From Methylococcales bacterium (GTDB lineage Bacteria; Pseudomonadota; Gammaproteobacteria; Methylococcales; Methylomonadaceae): a DNA stretch of 35,476 bases. How positions within the stretch are numbered: the stretch's first letter is position 1; each line of letters opens with the position of its first letter. Below are positions 1-8,975 of this stretch, one piece after another. The stretch spans positions 1-35,476 of the forward strand of contig JAQTUW010000028.1 of the NCBI GenBank assembly GCA_028707085.1, in the 5' to 3' direction. A program made the translations under genes and the position numbers. The notes under the pieces are model-generated. The model saw only the letters and a list, made by a program, of their open reading frames with translations. It did not search any database and was not told the DNA's origin.

Positions 1-87
1 CAAGCAGTAAACCTTAACCCTGATAAGGCCGAAACAGGCAAAGAAGATAACAAGGAGGGTACTATCCAGAGCAAAATGGCCGCGTAA
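1..87 (+). CDS. possible C-terminal end of an unidentified protein (partial)
   Basis: An open frame enters from the window edge and ends at a TAA at 85-87, giving 28 residues rich in charged and polar amino acids (Asp, Lys, Glu, Asn). It could be the tail of a gene that starts outside the window. No domain can be recognised in so short a piece. It may equally be chance reading frame within the degraded region that follows. Confidence 0.2.
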   Translation, partial: QAVNLNPDKAETGKEDNKEGTIQSKMAA

Positions 88-148
88 GTTTTAACCATTG
101 AGGCGACAACTACATTGACAAACACCGTCAGCTCCATACGCAGATCAA

Positions 149-481
149 ATGGATGTCGTTTCAGCCACATCATTAGTATTCGTATTCAACGATAGAGTCG
201 CTGTTTTAAAAGAGTTGCTCTCTTGCTTGAAAGAAAGCGGTACGCTGCTAGTCGTAGAAACCACACCTAATATGCGTATGAGCGCCGCGTGGCGCTGGCT
301 ACTGAATGCTGGGTATAGCAAACGGTGCTGGCTCCTATTGCTATGGGCTTTTATGCGAAACGGTCATGCTGTAGATCAGGAAATGTTCAATATAGAGGGC
401 TATAGTACCGAATGCATTGAGCTAATGGGCGGGCTGGTTGCTGCGAGGATAATCAACAAAACAAGAGAGGTAAAGCCATGA
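149..481 (+). pseudogene. C-terminal half of a class I methyltransferase-like protein
   Basis: The 110-residue frame begins with a stretch (DVVSATSLVFVFNDR, then LKELLSCLKESGTLLVVE) that resembles the middle of a class I SAM-dependent methyltransferase: the acidic 'DVV' strand followed by a helix and the 'LK-x-G-T-L-L' strand. The glycine-rich SAM-binding motif I that should precede it is missing. The frame is closed by a TGA at 116-118 just upstream, so the N-terminal half has been lost or lies in another frame. The methyltransferase assignment rests on pattern only. A functional short protein is unlikely. Base composition is AT-richer than in the core genes that begin at 825. Confidence 0.35.
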
Positions 482-559
482 TGAGTTTCAACTGTTCCCG
501 GTGATTTTACTAGGCGGCGTTATTTGTTTGTCGTCCGGCCGGTGCACGGCATCCACTAC

Positions 560-772
560 CTAGTCCCGGTAAGCCTGCTCGCGGAACATCGTGTAACCCG
601 GTGGCGTGTCCAGTGTCAGGCCGCCCGATGCAACGACCATTTTCTGGAAGTCCAGGGATTCGCTGACCTTGTTTTGCGCCAGCGTCGGCTTGTTCTGCCC
701 TTCTGGATCGCGGGCAATGACGGTCAGATAAGCCCGCGCAGGCTGAGCCTTACCAATACTGATATGCTGAAT
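560..772 (-). pseudogene. unidentified C-terminal coding remnant
   Basis: Read on the minus strand, this stretch gives about 70 residues of protein-like composition ending at a TAG (560-562). It includes RAYLTVIARDPEGQNKP and a tail reading GLTLDTPPGYTMFREQAYRD. It is closed upstream by a stop at 773-775 and has no convincing start codon. This suggests the 3' end of a gene whose beginning is lost. The family is not recognised. The plus-strand frame over the same bases (524-778) looks like its shadow. Confidence 0.3.
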
Positions 773-782
773 TCATGATTAT

Positions 783-819
783 GTACCGCTTATATGAATC
801 ACCTTGATTCCAATGGTAC
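783..819 (-). terminator. nested inverted repeats downstream of the VOC gene
   Basis: GAATC (796-800) pairs with GATTC (806-810) across a 5-base loop. Outside that, GTACC (783-787) pairs with GGTAC (815-819). The structure lies 6 bases beyond the stop of the last gene of the minus-strand locus. It has no clear T-tract, so a role in ending transcription is only a suggestion from position. Confidence 0.22.
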
Positions 820-824
820 TTTAC

Positions 825-2048
825 CTACTCCACCCGCGCTTTTACATCCTCGTCCTGCCCGGCGGCAAAGGTCAGTTGCGCAACGTTATCTCTGGCGAAA
901 AAGCCTTGAAAATCGCCGAAGCGTTGCACGTATTCGATAATCAGCGAGGAAAAATCCGAAGCCGATGAAAAAATCTGCTTCAGGCCCTCTTCGCGGGAGC
1001 CTACGGTTTCCAGCAGAAAACCCTTGCCCTGGGCGGTGATGGCGTCCACCACGATGTCGATGTTCTCCCGGCCGCCGCTTTGCCCGTCCTTTACTTCCAC
1101 GGCCATATGATGCAGGCGAGGGCCGAAGTTGCGGACGAAGGTTTCGGTGGGGCTGGGCAGATTGTCCAGATGATTGACGCAATAGGGGTGATTATTGGCG
1201 GTGAACACCTTGGCCGGGCTACAGGATTCCGGGGCCAGGCGGATGTTTTTGGTGACATTGGTGGACGAGTTCTGATCCTTGATGTCGTAACTGCCCCAGT
1301 AGTAATAGCTGGACAGGGCCAGATACTCCAGTATCGCCGCTTCGCGGTTCTGGCTGTAGACCCGGGTCGCCAGATGGTCGATGGGTAGGATTAGATCCTT
1401 GATGCCCAGCCTGTCCTGCATTTCCTTGCCGCGGTCGTTGGCGGCCTGGGCGCTGGACAGAATCACGCACTGGCCGTGGTGATAGACGCGAATGCCGTCC
1501 ACCGGTCGCTCCGTATAGCCGATCAGGTTCTGGGTATAGGGCGATGGCTTGGAGATGCTAACGTTCAGCGGCAAATCCAGATCGGCCAGTTGGCCGACCG
1601 GAAAGAAACGGAATTCACGCTGCTGTTGCAGCGCCACCACCTGATGCCGGTCAGCGCTGAGCAGGATTTCGCCCAGATAACGGCTGTGCGGTCGTCGTGC
1701 GCCCACCGGATACAGATCGTTCAGGCTGCGGAAAATATCGCTATGCTCAGGCTGTTTGACTTCGCGCAGCAGTATATCCGGGGAGTTCATGTCGATGCGC
1801 AGCACATGGGTCTGATGTTTTTCGCTATCCAGCGTCACCAGATAGTGATAAGGCGTCATCAGCGCCAGTTCGGCGATGTATTCCACCGAATTGCCCGGCT
1901 CCACGCTGATCATCAGCGCCTCGATGCCGCCTATCATCTCGGTCAGGCCGCTACGGTCGCGTTCCTCCAGCAGCCTGAGCAGATAGTCTTCAAAAAAATC
2001 CGAATTCTGCTTGTCGCCGAACCGGGGTTGCGTGGTTGAAATAAGCAT
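825..2048 (-). CDS. HPPD-like VOC-superfamily (probable iron) enzyme
   Basis: This 407-residue protein has a C-terminal half resembling 4-hydroxyphenylpyruvate dioxygenase. The likely metal ligands are His225 (LPIDHLATRV), His314 (RLHHMAVEV) and Glu372 (SLIIEYVQRFG). They sit in the order and context of the HPPD His-His-Glu iron triad, and the LKQIF and GDFQGFFA stretches near the end match the HPPD tail. The N-terminal 200 residues are divergent and not recognised. From family knowledge such enzymes use a keto acid and O2, but the substrate here is unknown and true HPPD activity is doubtful. The gene starts 16 bases after the large transglutaminase/DUF2126 gene on the same strand, so it is probably co-transcribed as the last gene of the operon. 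The fold and ligands are fairly certain; the function is not. Confidence 0.75.
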   Translation of the reverse strand: MLISTTQPRFGDKQNSDFFEDYLLRLLEERDRSGLTEMIGGIEALMISVEPGNSVEYIAELALMTPYHYLVTLDSEKHQTHVLRIDMNSPDILLREVKQPEHSDIFRSLNDLYPVGARRPHSRYLGEILLSADRHQVVALQQQREFRFFPVGQLADLDLPLNVSISKPSPYTQNLIGYTERPVDGIRVYHHGQCVILSSAQAANDRGKEMQDRLGIKDLILPIDHLATRVYSQNREAAILEYLALSSYYYWGSYDIKDQNSSTNVTKNIRLAPESCSPAKVFTANNHPYCVNHLDNLPSPTETFVRNFGPRLHHMAVEVKDGQSGGRENIDIVVDAITAQGKGFLLETVGSREEGLKQIFSSASDFSSLIIEYVQRFGDFQGFFARDNVAQLTFAAGQDEDVKARVE

Positions 2049-2064
2049 AAAACTCCTTTATAAA

Positions 2065-5000
2065 TCAGGCTTGCCAGCGCAAGTCCAGCGTCATCGGGAA
2101 GCGCGGATTAATTGATTCGGCCTGCACCTGCATCGGCCCCTGGCTATGGCCGTGATCCCAGAAGCGGGCGCGGCGGCGGGCTTCGGCCTCGTTGGCGTTG
2201 ACCGGAAAAGTATCGTAATTGCGTCCGCCGGGATGGCTGACATGATAGGTGCAGCCGCCGATGGAACGGCCGTTCCAGGTGTCCAGCACGTCGAAAACCA
2301 GTGGCGCGTGCACACCTATGCTGGGATGCAGCGCAGACGGCGGCGCCCAGGCCTTGAAACGCACCCCGGCCACGAATTCGCCCGGCACCCCGGTCGGGTG
2401 CAGCGGTAGTTGCCGACCGTTACAGATCAGTTGATGGCGGCTGTCGGTCATGCCGCCGACCTTGATTTGCAGGCGTTCGACTGATGAATCCACATAGCGG
2501 GCGGTACCGGAGCCGCTGACTTCTTCGCCCAGAACATGCCAGGGTTCGATGGCCTGCCTAAGCTCCAGTTGCACGCCTTCGTAGACCACGCTGCCGTATC
2601 GCGGAAATCGGAATTCCAGAAACGGTGCGAACCAGGCCAGATCGAACGGATAGCCGGCGTCTTGCAGATCCCGGCAGATGTCGCGCATGTCCTGTTCGAT
2701 GAAATGCGGCAGCATGAAGCGGTCGTGCAGCGCGGTATCCCAGTACACCAGCTTGCCGTGGTAGGGCTGGTTCCAGAATCGGGCCAGCAGGGTTCGCAGC
2801 AGCAGCGATTGCAGCAGGCTCATCCGGTAATGCGGCGGCATCTCGAAGGCCCGCAACTCCAGCAGCCCCAGCCGGCCGGTAGCGGAATCCGGCGAATACA
2901 GCTTGTCGATGCAAAATTCGGCGCGGTGGGTGTTGCCGGTCAAATCCACCAGCAGGTTGCGCAACAGCCGGTCAACCAGCCAGGGTTGCAGGCTTTCCTC
3001 GCCGGGAGTCTGTTTTTGCGCCATTTGCTGAAAGGCGATTTCAAGTTCGTACAGATTGTCGTCGCGAGCCTCGTCAACCCGTGGGGCCTGGCTGGTCGGG
3101 CCGATGAACTGGCCGGAAAACAGATAGGATAGGGCAGGGTGTTGCTGCCAATAGCCGATCAGGCTTTTCAGCAGGTCGGGGCGGCGCAGAAACGGGCTGT
3201 CGGCGGGTGTGGCTCCGCCCAGGGTGATGTGATTGCCGCCGCCGGTGCCGGTATGCCGACCGTCCAGCATGAATTTTTCCGTCGCCAGCCGGGTTAGCCG
3301 CGCCTGTTCGTAAAGCGTCTGTGTCCTGTGTTCCAGTTCATTCCAGCTTGCCGACGGATGAATGTTGACTTCGATTACCCCGGGATCGGGGGTGATGGAC
3401 ATTGACGACAGCCTGGGATCGTAAGGCGGCGGGTAACCCTCCAGCCGCAGCGGCTGCCGGCATTGCCCGGCGCTGTCCTCAATGGCCGTCAGCAGTTCCA
3501 GCCAGGCTTCCAGGCTGGTGACCGGCGGCATGAAGACATAAAGCACGCCGTCGCGTACTTCCAGGGCCAGTGCGGTATGAATCACGTCTCTTGCCGCCGG
3601 CGCTTCCTCGACTTCCTGAGGCGCAAGCACGGCGGTTGTGAGTGGATATTCGCCCAGACCGCCGTGCGCCGCGAACGGGTCGGCGGGCAGTTCCACCTCA
3701 AAATCCTCGGGGGCCACCCAGGGCAGGCTGCTTAACGGCAGCCGCAAACCCAGCGGCGAGTCGCCCGGCAGCAGATACAGCCGCTCGTGGCGCAGCGGCC
3801 AGCGGCTGGATTGCCAGCGCAGGCCGTCAGCGGCTGCGCCGGCTTTCAAAGGCAGCACATAACCGGCCACGGCCCCCAGGCCGGCCCGCAACTGCCGGGA
3901 CAGGGCCCGGCGTACGCCGGGCTGTTGCAAATCCGCCTGATGCGGATCGATATTGTCGGGCAGGCGGCTTTCCTCATCCATCGCCAGCCACGGATCTTCG
4001 TAAGCCGGAATCGGATAGCCGGCGTTCAGGCCCAGGCGTTTGCACAACTGTTCCGCAAAACCCTGCAAATCCACGTCGCCGCCGGCGCCGGTAGCCAGCA
4101 GGTTTTGATCGCGCCAGACGGCAACCCCGTCCTTGCGCCAGAAAATATTCAGCGCCCAGCGCGGCAGAGGTTCGCCCGGATACCATTTGCCCTGGCCGAA
4201 ATGCACCACTCCGCCCGGTGAAAACAGCGCATGCAGCCGTTTCAGCAGTTCGTTGGCCAGTTGCCACTTTTCCGGGCCGAGCGCGGCGATATTCCATTCC
4301 GCGCCGTCCATATTGTCCACCGACACGAAGGTCGGTTCGCCGCCCTGGGTCAGCCGCACGTCCCCGGCCTCGAGTTCCGCGTCGATTTGCAGCCCCAGTT
4401 CACGAATGGCCTGCCACTGCGCTTCGGTATAGGGTTTGGTGACTCGCGGGTCTTCGTGGATACGGGTCACCGTCATTTCCACGTTCAGGCTGGACTGGCA
4501 AATACCGGTCATGCCGCTGACCGGCGCGGCCGAGGCCGGAATCGCCGTCACCGCCAGCGGAATATGGCCCTCGCCGGCCAGCAGGCCGGAGGTGGCGTCC
4601 AGCCCCACCCAGCCGGCGCCGGGGATATAGGCTTCGCACCAGGCATGCAGGTCGGTAAAATCGCTGGATGGCCCGGCCGGGCCGTCCAGCGGAATTTCGT
4701 CGGCGGCCAGTTGAATCAGATAGCCGGACACAAACCGCGAAGCAATGCCCAGATGCCGCAGAATCTGCACCAGCAGCCAAGCGCTGTCGCGGCAGGAGCC
4801 GGAGCCTTTTTCCAGCGTTTCTTCCGGCGTCTGCACCCCGGCTTCCATGCGGATCAGATAGGACACCATGCCATGCACTTTGCGGTTGAGCAGCACCAGA
4901 AAGTTGGTGATATTGATTTGCTGCGGAATTTCGGCGCGGAAGCTTTGCAGCCAGGCCCGCAATAAAGGCCCGGCCGGCTCGGCCTCCAGAAAGGCCGCCA

Positions 5001-5340
5001 GTTCGGTCTGTAGACTGGCGGGATAAGCGAACGGATAATGTTCGGCCCAGTCCTCGACGAAAAAATCGAACGGATTGATGACCGTCATGTCGGCCAGCAA
5101 GTCTACGGTGACATCGATTTCGACGGTCGGCTCCGGAAAAGTGATCCGCGCCACAAAATTGCCGTAGGCGTCCTGCTGCCAGTGGATGAAATGTTTTTCC
5201 GGCCTGATTTTCAGCGAATAGCCGGACACCGGAGTGCGGCTATGGGCGGCGGGCCGCAGGCGGATTTCATGTGGCGAAGCCACCACCGCGCGGTCGAAAA
5301 CATAATGTGATTTATGATGCAGGGCAACGCGAATAGTCAT
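2065..5340 (-). CDS. transglutaminase-like protein with DUF2126 domain
   Basis: This 1091-residue two-part protein begins with a bacterial transglutaminase N-terminal beta region (about 1-100). A transglutaminase-like cysteine protease core follows, with the catalytic triad Cys183 (GSGSCRDSA), His232 (DLHAWCEAY) and Asp248 (GLDATSG). From about residue 330 to the end is a DUF2126 region (starting near TQGGEPTFVSVDN and including GGNHITLGG). From memory of comparative-genomics work on amidoligases, DUF2126 has been related to glutamine-synthetase-like COOH-NH2 ligases. The protein may therefore both form and rearrange or hydrolyse amide bonds on a peptide. It lies 99 bases after the Anbu gene and 16 bases before the VOC gene. 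The length is typical of the family. No signal peptide is seen, so it is probably cytoplasmic. The substrate is unknown. Confidence 0.92.
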   Translation of the reverse strand: MTIRVALHHKSHYVFDRAVVASPHEIRLRPAAHSRTPVSGYSLKIRPEKHFIHWQQDAYGNFVARITFPEPTVEIDVTVDLLADMTVINPFDFFVEDWAEHYPFAYPASLQTELAAFLEAEPAGPLLRAWLQSFRAEIPQQINITNFLVLLNRKVHGMVSYLIRMEAGVQTPEETLEKGSGSCRDSAWLLVQILRHLGIASRFVSGYLIQLAADEIPLDGPAGPSSDFTDLHAWCEAYIPGAGWVGLDATSGLLAGEGHIPLAVTAIPASAAPVSGMTGICQSSLNVEMTVTRIHEDPRVTKPYTEAQWQAIRELGLQIDAELEAGDVRLTQGGEPTFVSVDNMDGAEWNIAALGPEKWQLANELLKRLHALFSPGGVVHFGQGKWYPGEPLPRWALNIFWRKDGVAVWRDQNLLATGAGGDVDLQGFAEQLCKRLGLNAGYPIPAYEDPWLAMDEESRLPDNIDPHQADLQQPGVRRALSRQLRAGLGAVAGYVLPLKAGAAADGLRWQSSRWPLRHERLYLLPGDSPLGLRLPLSSLPWVAPEDFEVELPADPFAAHGGLGEYPLTTAVLAPQEVEEAPAARDVIHTALALEVRDGVLYVFMPPVTSLEAWLELLTAIEDSAGQCRQPLRLEGYPPPYDPRLSSMSITPDPGVIEVNIHPSASWNELEHRTQTLYEQARLTRLATEKFMLDGRHTGTGGGNHITLGGATPADSPFLRRPDLLKSLIGYWQQHPALSYLFSGQFIGPTSQAPRVDEARDDNLYELEIAFQQMAQKQTPGEESLQPWLVDRLLRNLLVDLTGNTHRAEFCIDKLYSPDSATGRLGLLELRAFEMPPHYRMSLLQSLLLRTLLARFWNQPYHGKLVYWDTALHDRFMLPHFIEQDMRDICRDLQDAGYPFDLAWFAPFLEFRFPRYGSVVYEGVQLELRQAIEPWHVLGEEVSGSGTARYVDSSVERLQIKVGGMTDSRHQLICNGRQLPLHPTGVPGEFVAGVRFKAWAPPSALHPSIGVHAPLVFDVLDTWNGRSIGGCTYHVSHPGGRNYDTFPVNANEAEARRRARFWDHGHSQGPMQVQAESINPRFPMTLDLRWQA

Positions 5341-5439
5341 GGCTGCAAGCTCTGAAATAATGGTGCGATTAGGGATAAATCAATGACCAATGCCATCAGG
5401 TCAAGCGTTAAACGGCTTTCTCGCCCGTCGGCGCAGGTT

Positions 5440-6204
5440 TTAGCCACAGGGCGGCTGCCGGCCGGTGTCGATATCCGTCAGCCAGTCCGGGTCGGGCAGC
5501 GAGGCGAACACCCCGCGCAGGCCCTCGCTCCAGCGGCGGCTGATCTGGGAAAAATACGGATCGTCTTCGGTAATGTGTTGCTGCAAATCCAGACGGAAAC
5601 CGGACTGGTTGTAACAGGCCAGGTCGATGGGCAAACCCACGGACAGATTGCTGCGCATGGTGGAATCGAAGGACACTAGCACGCATTTCACAGCATCGTT
5701 CAGCGGCGTATCGGGTTTGATGACGCGGTCGATGATGGGTTTGCCGTATTTGGTTTCGCCGATCTGAAAAAAAGGCGCTTCATCGCTGGCTTCGATAAAA
5801 TTGCCTTCCGCATACACCAGAAACAGCCGCATCTGCTCGCCCTGCACCTGGCCGCCGACAATGAAGTTGGCTCCGGAATCGACATTGCTCTGTTTCAGGT
5901 ACACGCCATCCTGCTCGCGCACTTCGCGCAGCGCTTCGCCCAGCAATTGCGCGACTTCGAACATGGAGTCGGCGTTCCACAGATTGCGCCGGTCGTGATG
6001 GCGACCATGCTGTTCCAGTTGATTGACAGCGTTCTGGGTGATGGACAGGTTTCCCGAGCTTAAAATCACGATGGCGCGCTCGCCCTCGCGGACGAAGCTG
6101 CGCATTTTCCTGAAACTGGAAATTTGATCGATGCCGGCATTGGTTCTGGAGTCGGAGGCGAACACCATGCCGGCGTTCAGCTTCAGGGCGACACAATAAG
6201 TCAT
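5440..6204 (-). CDS. Anbu proteasome-type peptidase, copy 1
   Basis: This 254-residue Ntn-hydrolase is of the Anbu family (predicted proteasome-type protease, COG3484). The start MTYCVALKL exposes Thr2 as the nucleophile after Met removal. The conserved SDSRTNAGID segment (Asp18) and Lys33 in FRKM complete the usual Thr-Asp-Lys set. Further family landmarks are ILSSGNLS, GETKYGKP and DSTMRSNLSVG. Anbu proteins assemble into open ring or helical particles. Their natural substrate is not established. The gene starts 7 bases after the alpha-E gene with no strong ribosome site, which suggests translational coupling. A second, diverged Anbu gene lies at 8976-9731; both keep the active-site residues. 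The C-terminal end is short and Pro/Cys-containing. Confidence 0.93.
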   Translation of the reverse strand: MTYCVALKLNAGMVFASDSRTNAGIDQISSFRKMRSFVREGERAIVILSSGNLSITQNAVNQLEQHGRHHDRRNLWNADSMFEVAQLLGEALREVREQDGVYLKQSNVDSGANFIVGGQVQGEQMRLFLVYAEGNFIEASDEAPFFQIGETKYGKPIIDRVIKPDTPLNDAVKCVLVSFDSTMRSNLSVGLPIDLACYNQSGFRLDLQQHITEDDPYFSQISRRWSEGLRGVFASLPDPDWLTDIDTGRQPPCG

Positions 6205-6211
6205 GATGGAT

Positions 6212-7216
6212 TCAAGTAGTGGCTAAAACCTGTTGCATTTGCGCCTGTTTGCGTACCGGAACAGGGGTGAACTGGTCGCGACGCGCCAGATAGGCGTCGC
6301 GGATTTCCTGGCCCAGCAGACTGGTATGCCGCAGAAAATCGGTCAGATATTCGTGCAGCCCCTGGCCAAACACGTCCTCGATGCGGCCGAAATGCAGGGC
6401 GGCGTGCCGTTCGCCCGCCAGTCGCCGCGCCTCGCGGCCGGATGTGCCGTTAATCACGATCAGCTCCGCCTCCACCTCGTTCATGCAGGCGTGCAGCGAG
6501 CGGGGCATATCGTCGCGCAATATCAGCAGTTCTGCAACCCGCAACGGCGAGATGACGTCGCGGTATATTTTCCGGTAGGCTTCAAAGGCGCTGACCGACT
6601 TCAGTAGCGAACCCCATTGGTAATAATCGGCGGCCCCGCCCACATCGTGGACATTGGGCAGCAGGATATGGTATTTCACGTCCAGAATCCGCGCGGTGTT
6701 GTCGGCGCGTTCCAGAAAGGTGCCCAGCTTGATGAAACTCAGGGCGATGTCCTTCATGATGGTGCCCAGCGTCACCCCGCGAAACAGATGCGACCTGTCC
6801 TTGACCCAGTCGAAAAAGTCCGGGAATTTTTCATGGTCGAGCTGCCGGGACTGGCGGTTGAACTCCAACCAGGTGGCGTTGATGATCTCCCACATTTCCG
6901 AGGTGATGGCTCCGCGCACCGCGCGGGCGTTCTCGCGGGCCAGCCGCAGGCAGGTGTATATGCTGGCCGGGTTGTCCGGATCCAGGGACATATAGCGGGT
7001 CACGGCGTCGGCGCGGGCCAGGCCGTATTTAAGCCCGTAACCGCCGGCGCAGCCGGTGATGTTCAGCGGCGCATACCACAGATAGGCTTCCGTGCCCTCG
7101 ATGTCCAGCGGCAGCAGCGAGGTGCGGTGAGCCACGTCCAGCACCCTGGCCGTATTTTCGGCGCGTTCGATATGGCGCGCCATCCAGAACAGATTATCCG
7201 CAGTACGTGATAGCAT
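6212..7216 (-). CDS. alpha-E domain-containing protein
   Basis: This 334-residue all-alpha protein has the hallmark N-terminus MLSRTADNLFWMARHIERAENTAR shortened here to its key residues: Arg4, Asn8, Trp11, Arg14, Glu17 and Arg18. A second similar helix (FLERADNTARILDVKYH) lies near the middle, so the domain shows internal duplication. The alpha-E family (DUF403, COG2307) nearly always neighbours circularly permuted ATP-grasp ligases and transglutaminases, and is thought to act with them in peptide modification. Its start lies 3 bases beyond the ATP-grasp stop, and its stop is 7 bases before the Anbu start. This makes a tight ATP-grasp/alpha-E/Anbu unit. The biochemical role is unknown. Confidence 0.93.
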   Translation of the reverse strand: MLSRTADNLFWMARHIERAENTARVLDVAHRTSLLPLDIEGTEAYLWYAPLNITGCAGGYGLKYGLARADAVTRYMSLDPDNPASIYTCLRLARENARAVRGAITSEMWEIINATWLEFNRQSRQLDHEKFPDFFDWVKDRSHLFRGVTLGTIMKDIALSFIKLGTFLERADNTARILDVKYHILLPNVHDVGGAADYYQWGSLLKSVSAFEAYRKIYRDVISPLRVAELLILRDDMPRSLHACMNEVEAELIVINGTSGREARRLAGERHAALHFGRIEDVFGQGLHEYLTDFLRHTSLLGQEIRDAYLARRDQFTPVPVRKQAQMQQVLATT

Positions 7217-7219
7217 GGC

Positions 7220-8647
7220 TTAGTCCTCCAGAACCCAAGTGTCTTTGGTGCCGCCGCCCTGCGACGAATTGACCACCAGCGAGCCTTCGCCCAGCGCTAC
7301 CCGGGTCAGGCCGCCGGGCGCCAGCCTGACATCCTTGCCGGACAATACGAATGGCCGCAAATCCACATGCCGGGGGGCGACGCCGGATTCGACCAGGGTC
7401 GGGCAGGTCGATAGGGCCAGCGTCGGCTGGGCGATGAAATTGGCCGGTTCCGAGAGTATTCTCAGCTTGTAGGCCTCGATCTGGGCTTTGGAGCTGGTCG
7501 GGCCGATCAGCATCCCGTATCCGCCCGAACCCTGTACCTCTTTTACCACCAGTTCCGGCAGATGCGCCAGCACATATTTTAAATCTTCGCTTTCGCTCAG
7601 CCGCCAAGTCGGCACGTTGGACAACAGCGGCTTCTCGCCCAGGTAAAAACTGATCATGTCCGGCACATGCAGATAAGTCGATTTGTCGTCCGCCACCCCG
7701 GTGCCGATGCCGTTGGCCAGAATCACATTGCCGCTGCAATAGGCGTCCAGCAGGCCGGGTACGCCCAGCGTGGAATCCGGGCGGAAGGCCAGCGGATCCA
7801 GAAAATCGTCGTCTACCCGCCGGTAAATTACATGCACCTGTTGCGGCCCTTCCGTGGTATGCATGTACACCCGCTGCTGGTGGACAAACAGATCCTGGCC
7901 CTCCACCAGCTCCACGCCCATCTGGCTGGCCAGAAAGGCGTGTTCGAAATAGGCGCTGTTGTAGGAGCCGGGCGTCATCACCACGATTACCGGATCGGCC
8001 ACGAATTGCGGCGCGGCTTCGCGCAGGGTGTCCAGCAGCATTTGCGGGTAATGCTCCACCGGTTCCACGGCATGGCTGGCGAACAGCTCCGGAAACAGCC
8101 GCATCATGGTCTTGCGGTTTTCCAGCATGTAGGAAACCCCGGACGGGGTGCGCAGATTGTCTTCCAGCACGAAGAATTCGTTTTCCGCGACCCGCACCAG
8201 ATCGATGCCGGCGATATGCGCATACACCTGATTGGGCAGATCCAGCCCGCGCATCTCCGGCCGGTACAAGACATTGTCCAGTACCTGATGGGCGCTGATC
8301 ACCCCGGCCTTGATAATCTCCTGGTCATGATAAATATCGTGCAGAAAAGCGTTCAGCGCTTTGACCCGCTGTTTGATCCCCTGTTCCAGTCGTCGCCATT
8401 CCGCCGCGCCGAAAATGCGCGGCACGATGTCGAACGGAATCAGTCGCTCCGCGCCGTCGGCCTCGCCGTAAACGGCGAAAGTGATTCCCATTCGCCTGAA
8501 CAGCAGCTCCGCTTCGGCGCTTTTGCGTTCCAGCAGGCCGTCCGGCAAATCCTGTCGCCAGTGGGCGTAGCGCTGGTAGATTTCACGGACAGCACCGGTA
8601 GCGGTGAGCATTTCGTTAAAGTAGGATGTAGTAGGCTTTGTATTCAT
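7220..8647 (-). CDS. circularly permuted ATP-grasp ligase (type 2)
   Basis: This 475-residue protein has the circularly permuted ATP-grasp fold (old names DUF404/DUF407, COG2308). Recognisable blocks are VLEDNLRTPSGVSYMLENR, the YRRVDDDFLDP block, ANGIGTGVADDKS and the nucleotide-binding loop VVKEVQGSGGYGM. Late in the protein HVDLRPFV and NSSQGGGTKDTW are also typical. Enzymes of this type are predicted to use ATP to join a carboxylate to an amine, probably on a peptide or amino acid. The gene is followed at once by alpha-E. The start chosen is the first ATG; it has only a weak ribosome site (CTGGAATG), and an internal ATG at codon 13 is possible. Upstream are 328 bases without a gene, so this is probably the promoter-proximal gene of the operon running to 825. 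Confidence 0.93.
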   Translation of the reverse strand: MNTKPTTSYFNEMLTATGAVREIYQRYAHWRQDLPDGLLERKSAEAELLFRRMGITFAVYGEADGAERLIPFDIVPRIFGAAEWRRLEQGIKQRVKALNAFLHDIYHDQEIIKAGVISAHQVLDNVLYRPEMRGLDLPNQVYAHIAGIDLVRVAENEFFVLEDNLRTPSGVSYMLENRKTMMRLFPELFASHAVEPVEHYPQMLLDTLREAAPQFVADPVIVVMTPGSYNSAYFEHAFLASQMGVELVEGQDLFVHQQRVYMHTTEGPQQVHVIYRRVDDDFLDPLAFRPDSTLGVPGLLDAYCSGNVILANGIGTGVADDKSTYLHVPDMISFYLGEKPLLSNVPTWRLSESEDLKYVLAHLPELVVKEVQGSGGYGMLIGPTSSKAQIEAYKLRILSEPANFIAQPTLALSTCPTLVESGVAPRHVDLRPFVLSGKDVRLAPGGLTRVALGEGSLVVNSSQGGGTKDTWVLED

Positions 8648-8975
8648 GATTACATTCCAGCAAAAAGCATACCAGCGAAAAAATAACAGATGAGGGCAAC
8701 ATTAACGGTCGGATACGCACGGCTTGCACCAAGCCGGCGTAAAGCCCGGTGCGCAAGCACCATAATGGTGCGCTGAGCAGTCTGCCCGTTATGATCATAC
8801 CGTAAAGTTACGGCCGGACGGGTTAAATTAAACAATGGGGAAAAACCGGCCGGGCAGGGCGTACGCCGCCGCGGTTAATGCTGACAGGGCGAAGCCAAGG
8901 CAATGGGCTATTCTGCTACCGGCAGGCCGCCGGCTTGCGGGAATTTTCAGACTCGGCTGGGGGCCAGGAACGGTT
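8648..8975. promoter_or_regulatory. intergenic region upstream of the ATP-grasp operon, with a palindrome
   Basis: These 328 bases between the second Anbu gene and the ATP-grasp gene hold no credible coding sequence. A short perfect inverted repeat, GCACCAT (8757-8763), a single A, then ATGGTGC (8765-8771), lies about 110 bases before the ATP-grasp start. It could be an operator or part of a terminator for the Anbu gene. No clear -10/-35 pair was found by eye. Confidence 0.3.

Noticed and set aside
524-778. 84-codon plus-strand frame
   Set aside because: The minus strand over the same bases reads as a more protein-like fragment, so the plus frame is probably its shadow.
2536-4965. Several long plus-strand frames opposite the transglutaminase/DUF2126 gene
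   Set aside because: They are antisense shadows with unbiased amino acid use; the minus-strand gene is certain.
7667-8686. 339-codon plus-strand frame opposite the ATP-grasp gene
   Set aside because: This is a shadow frame rich in His, Gln and Arg; the minus-strand family match is clear.
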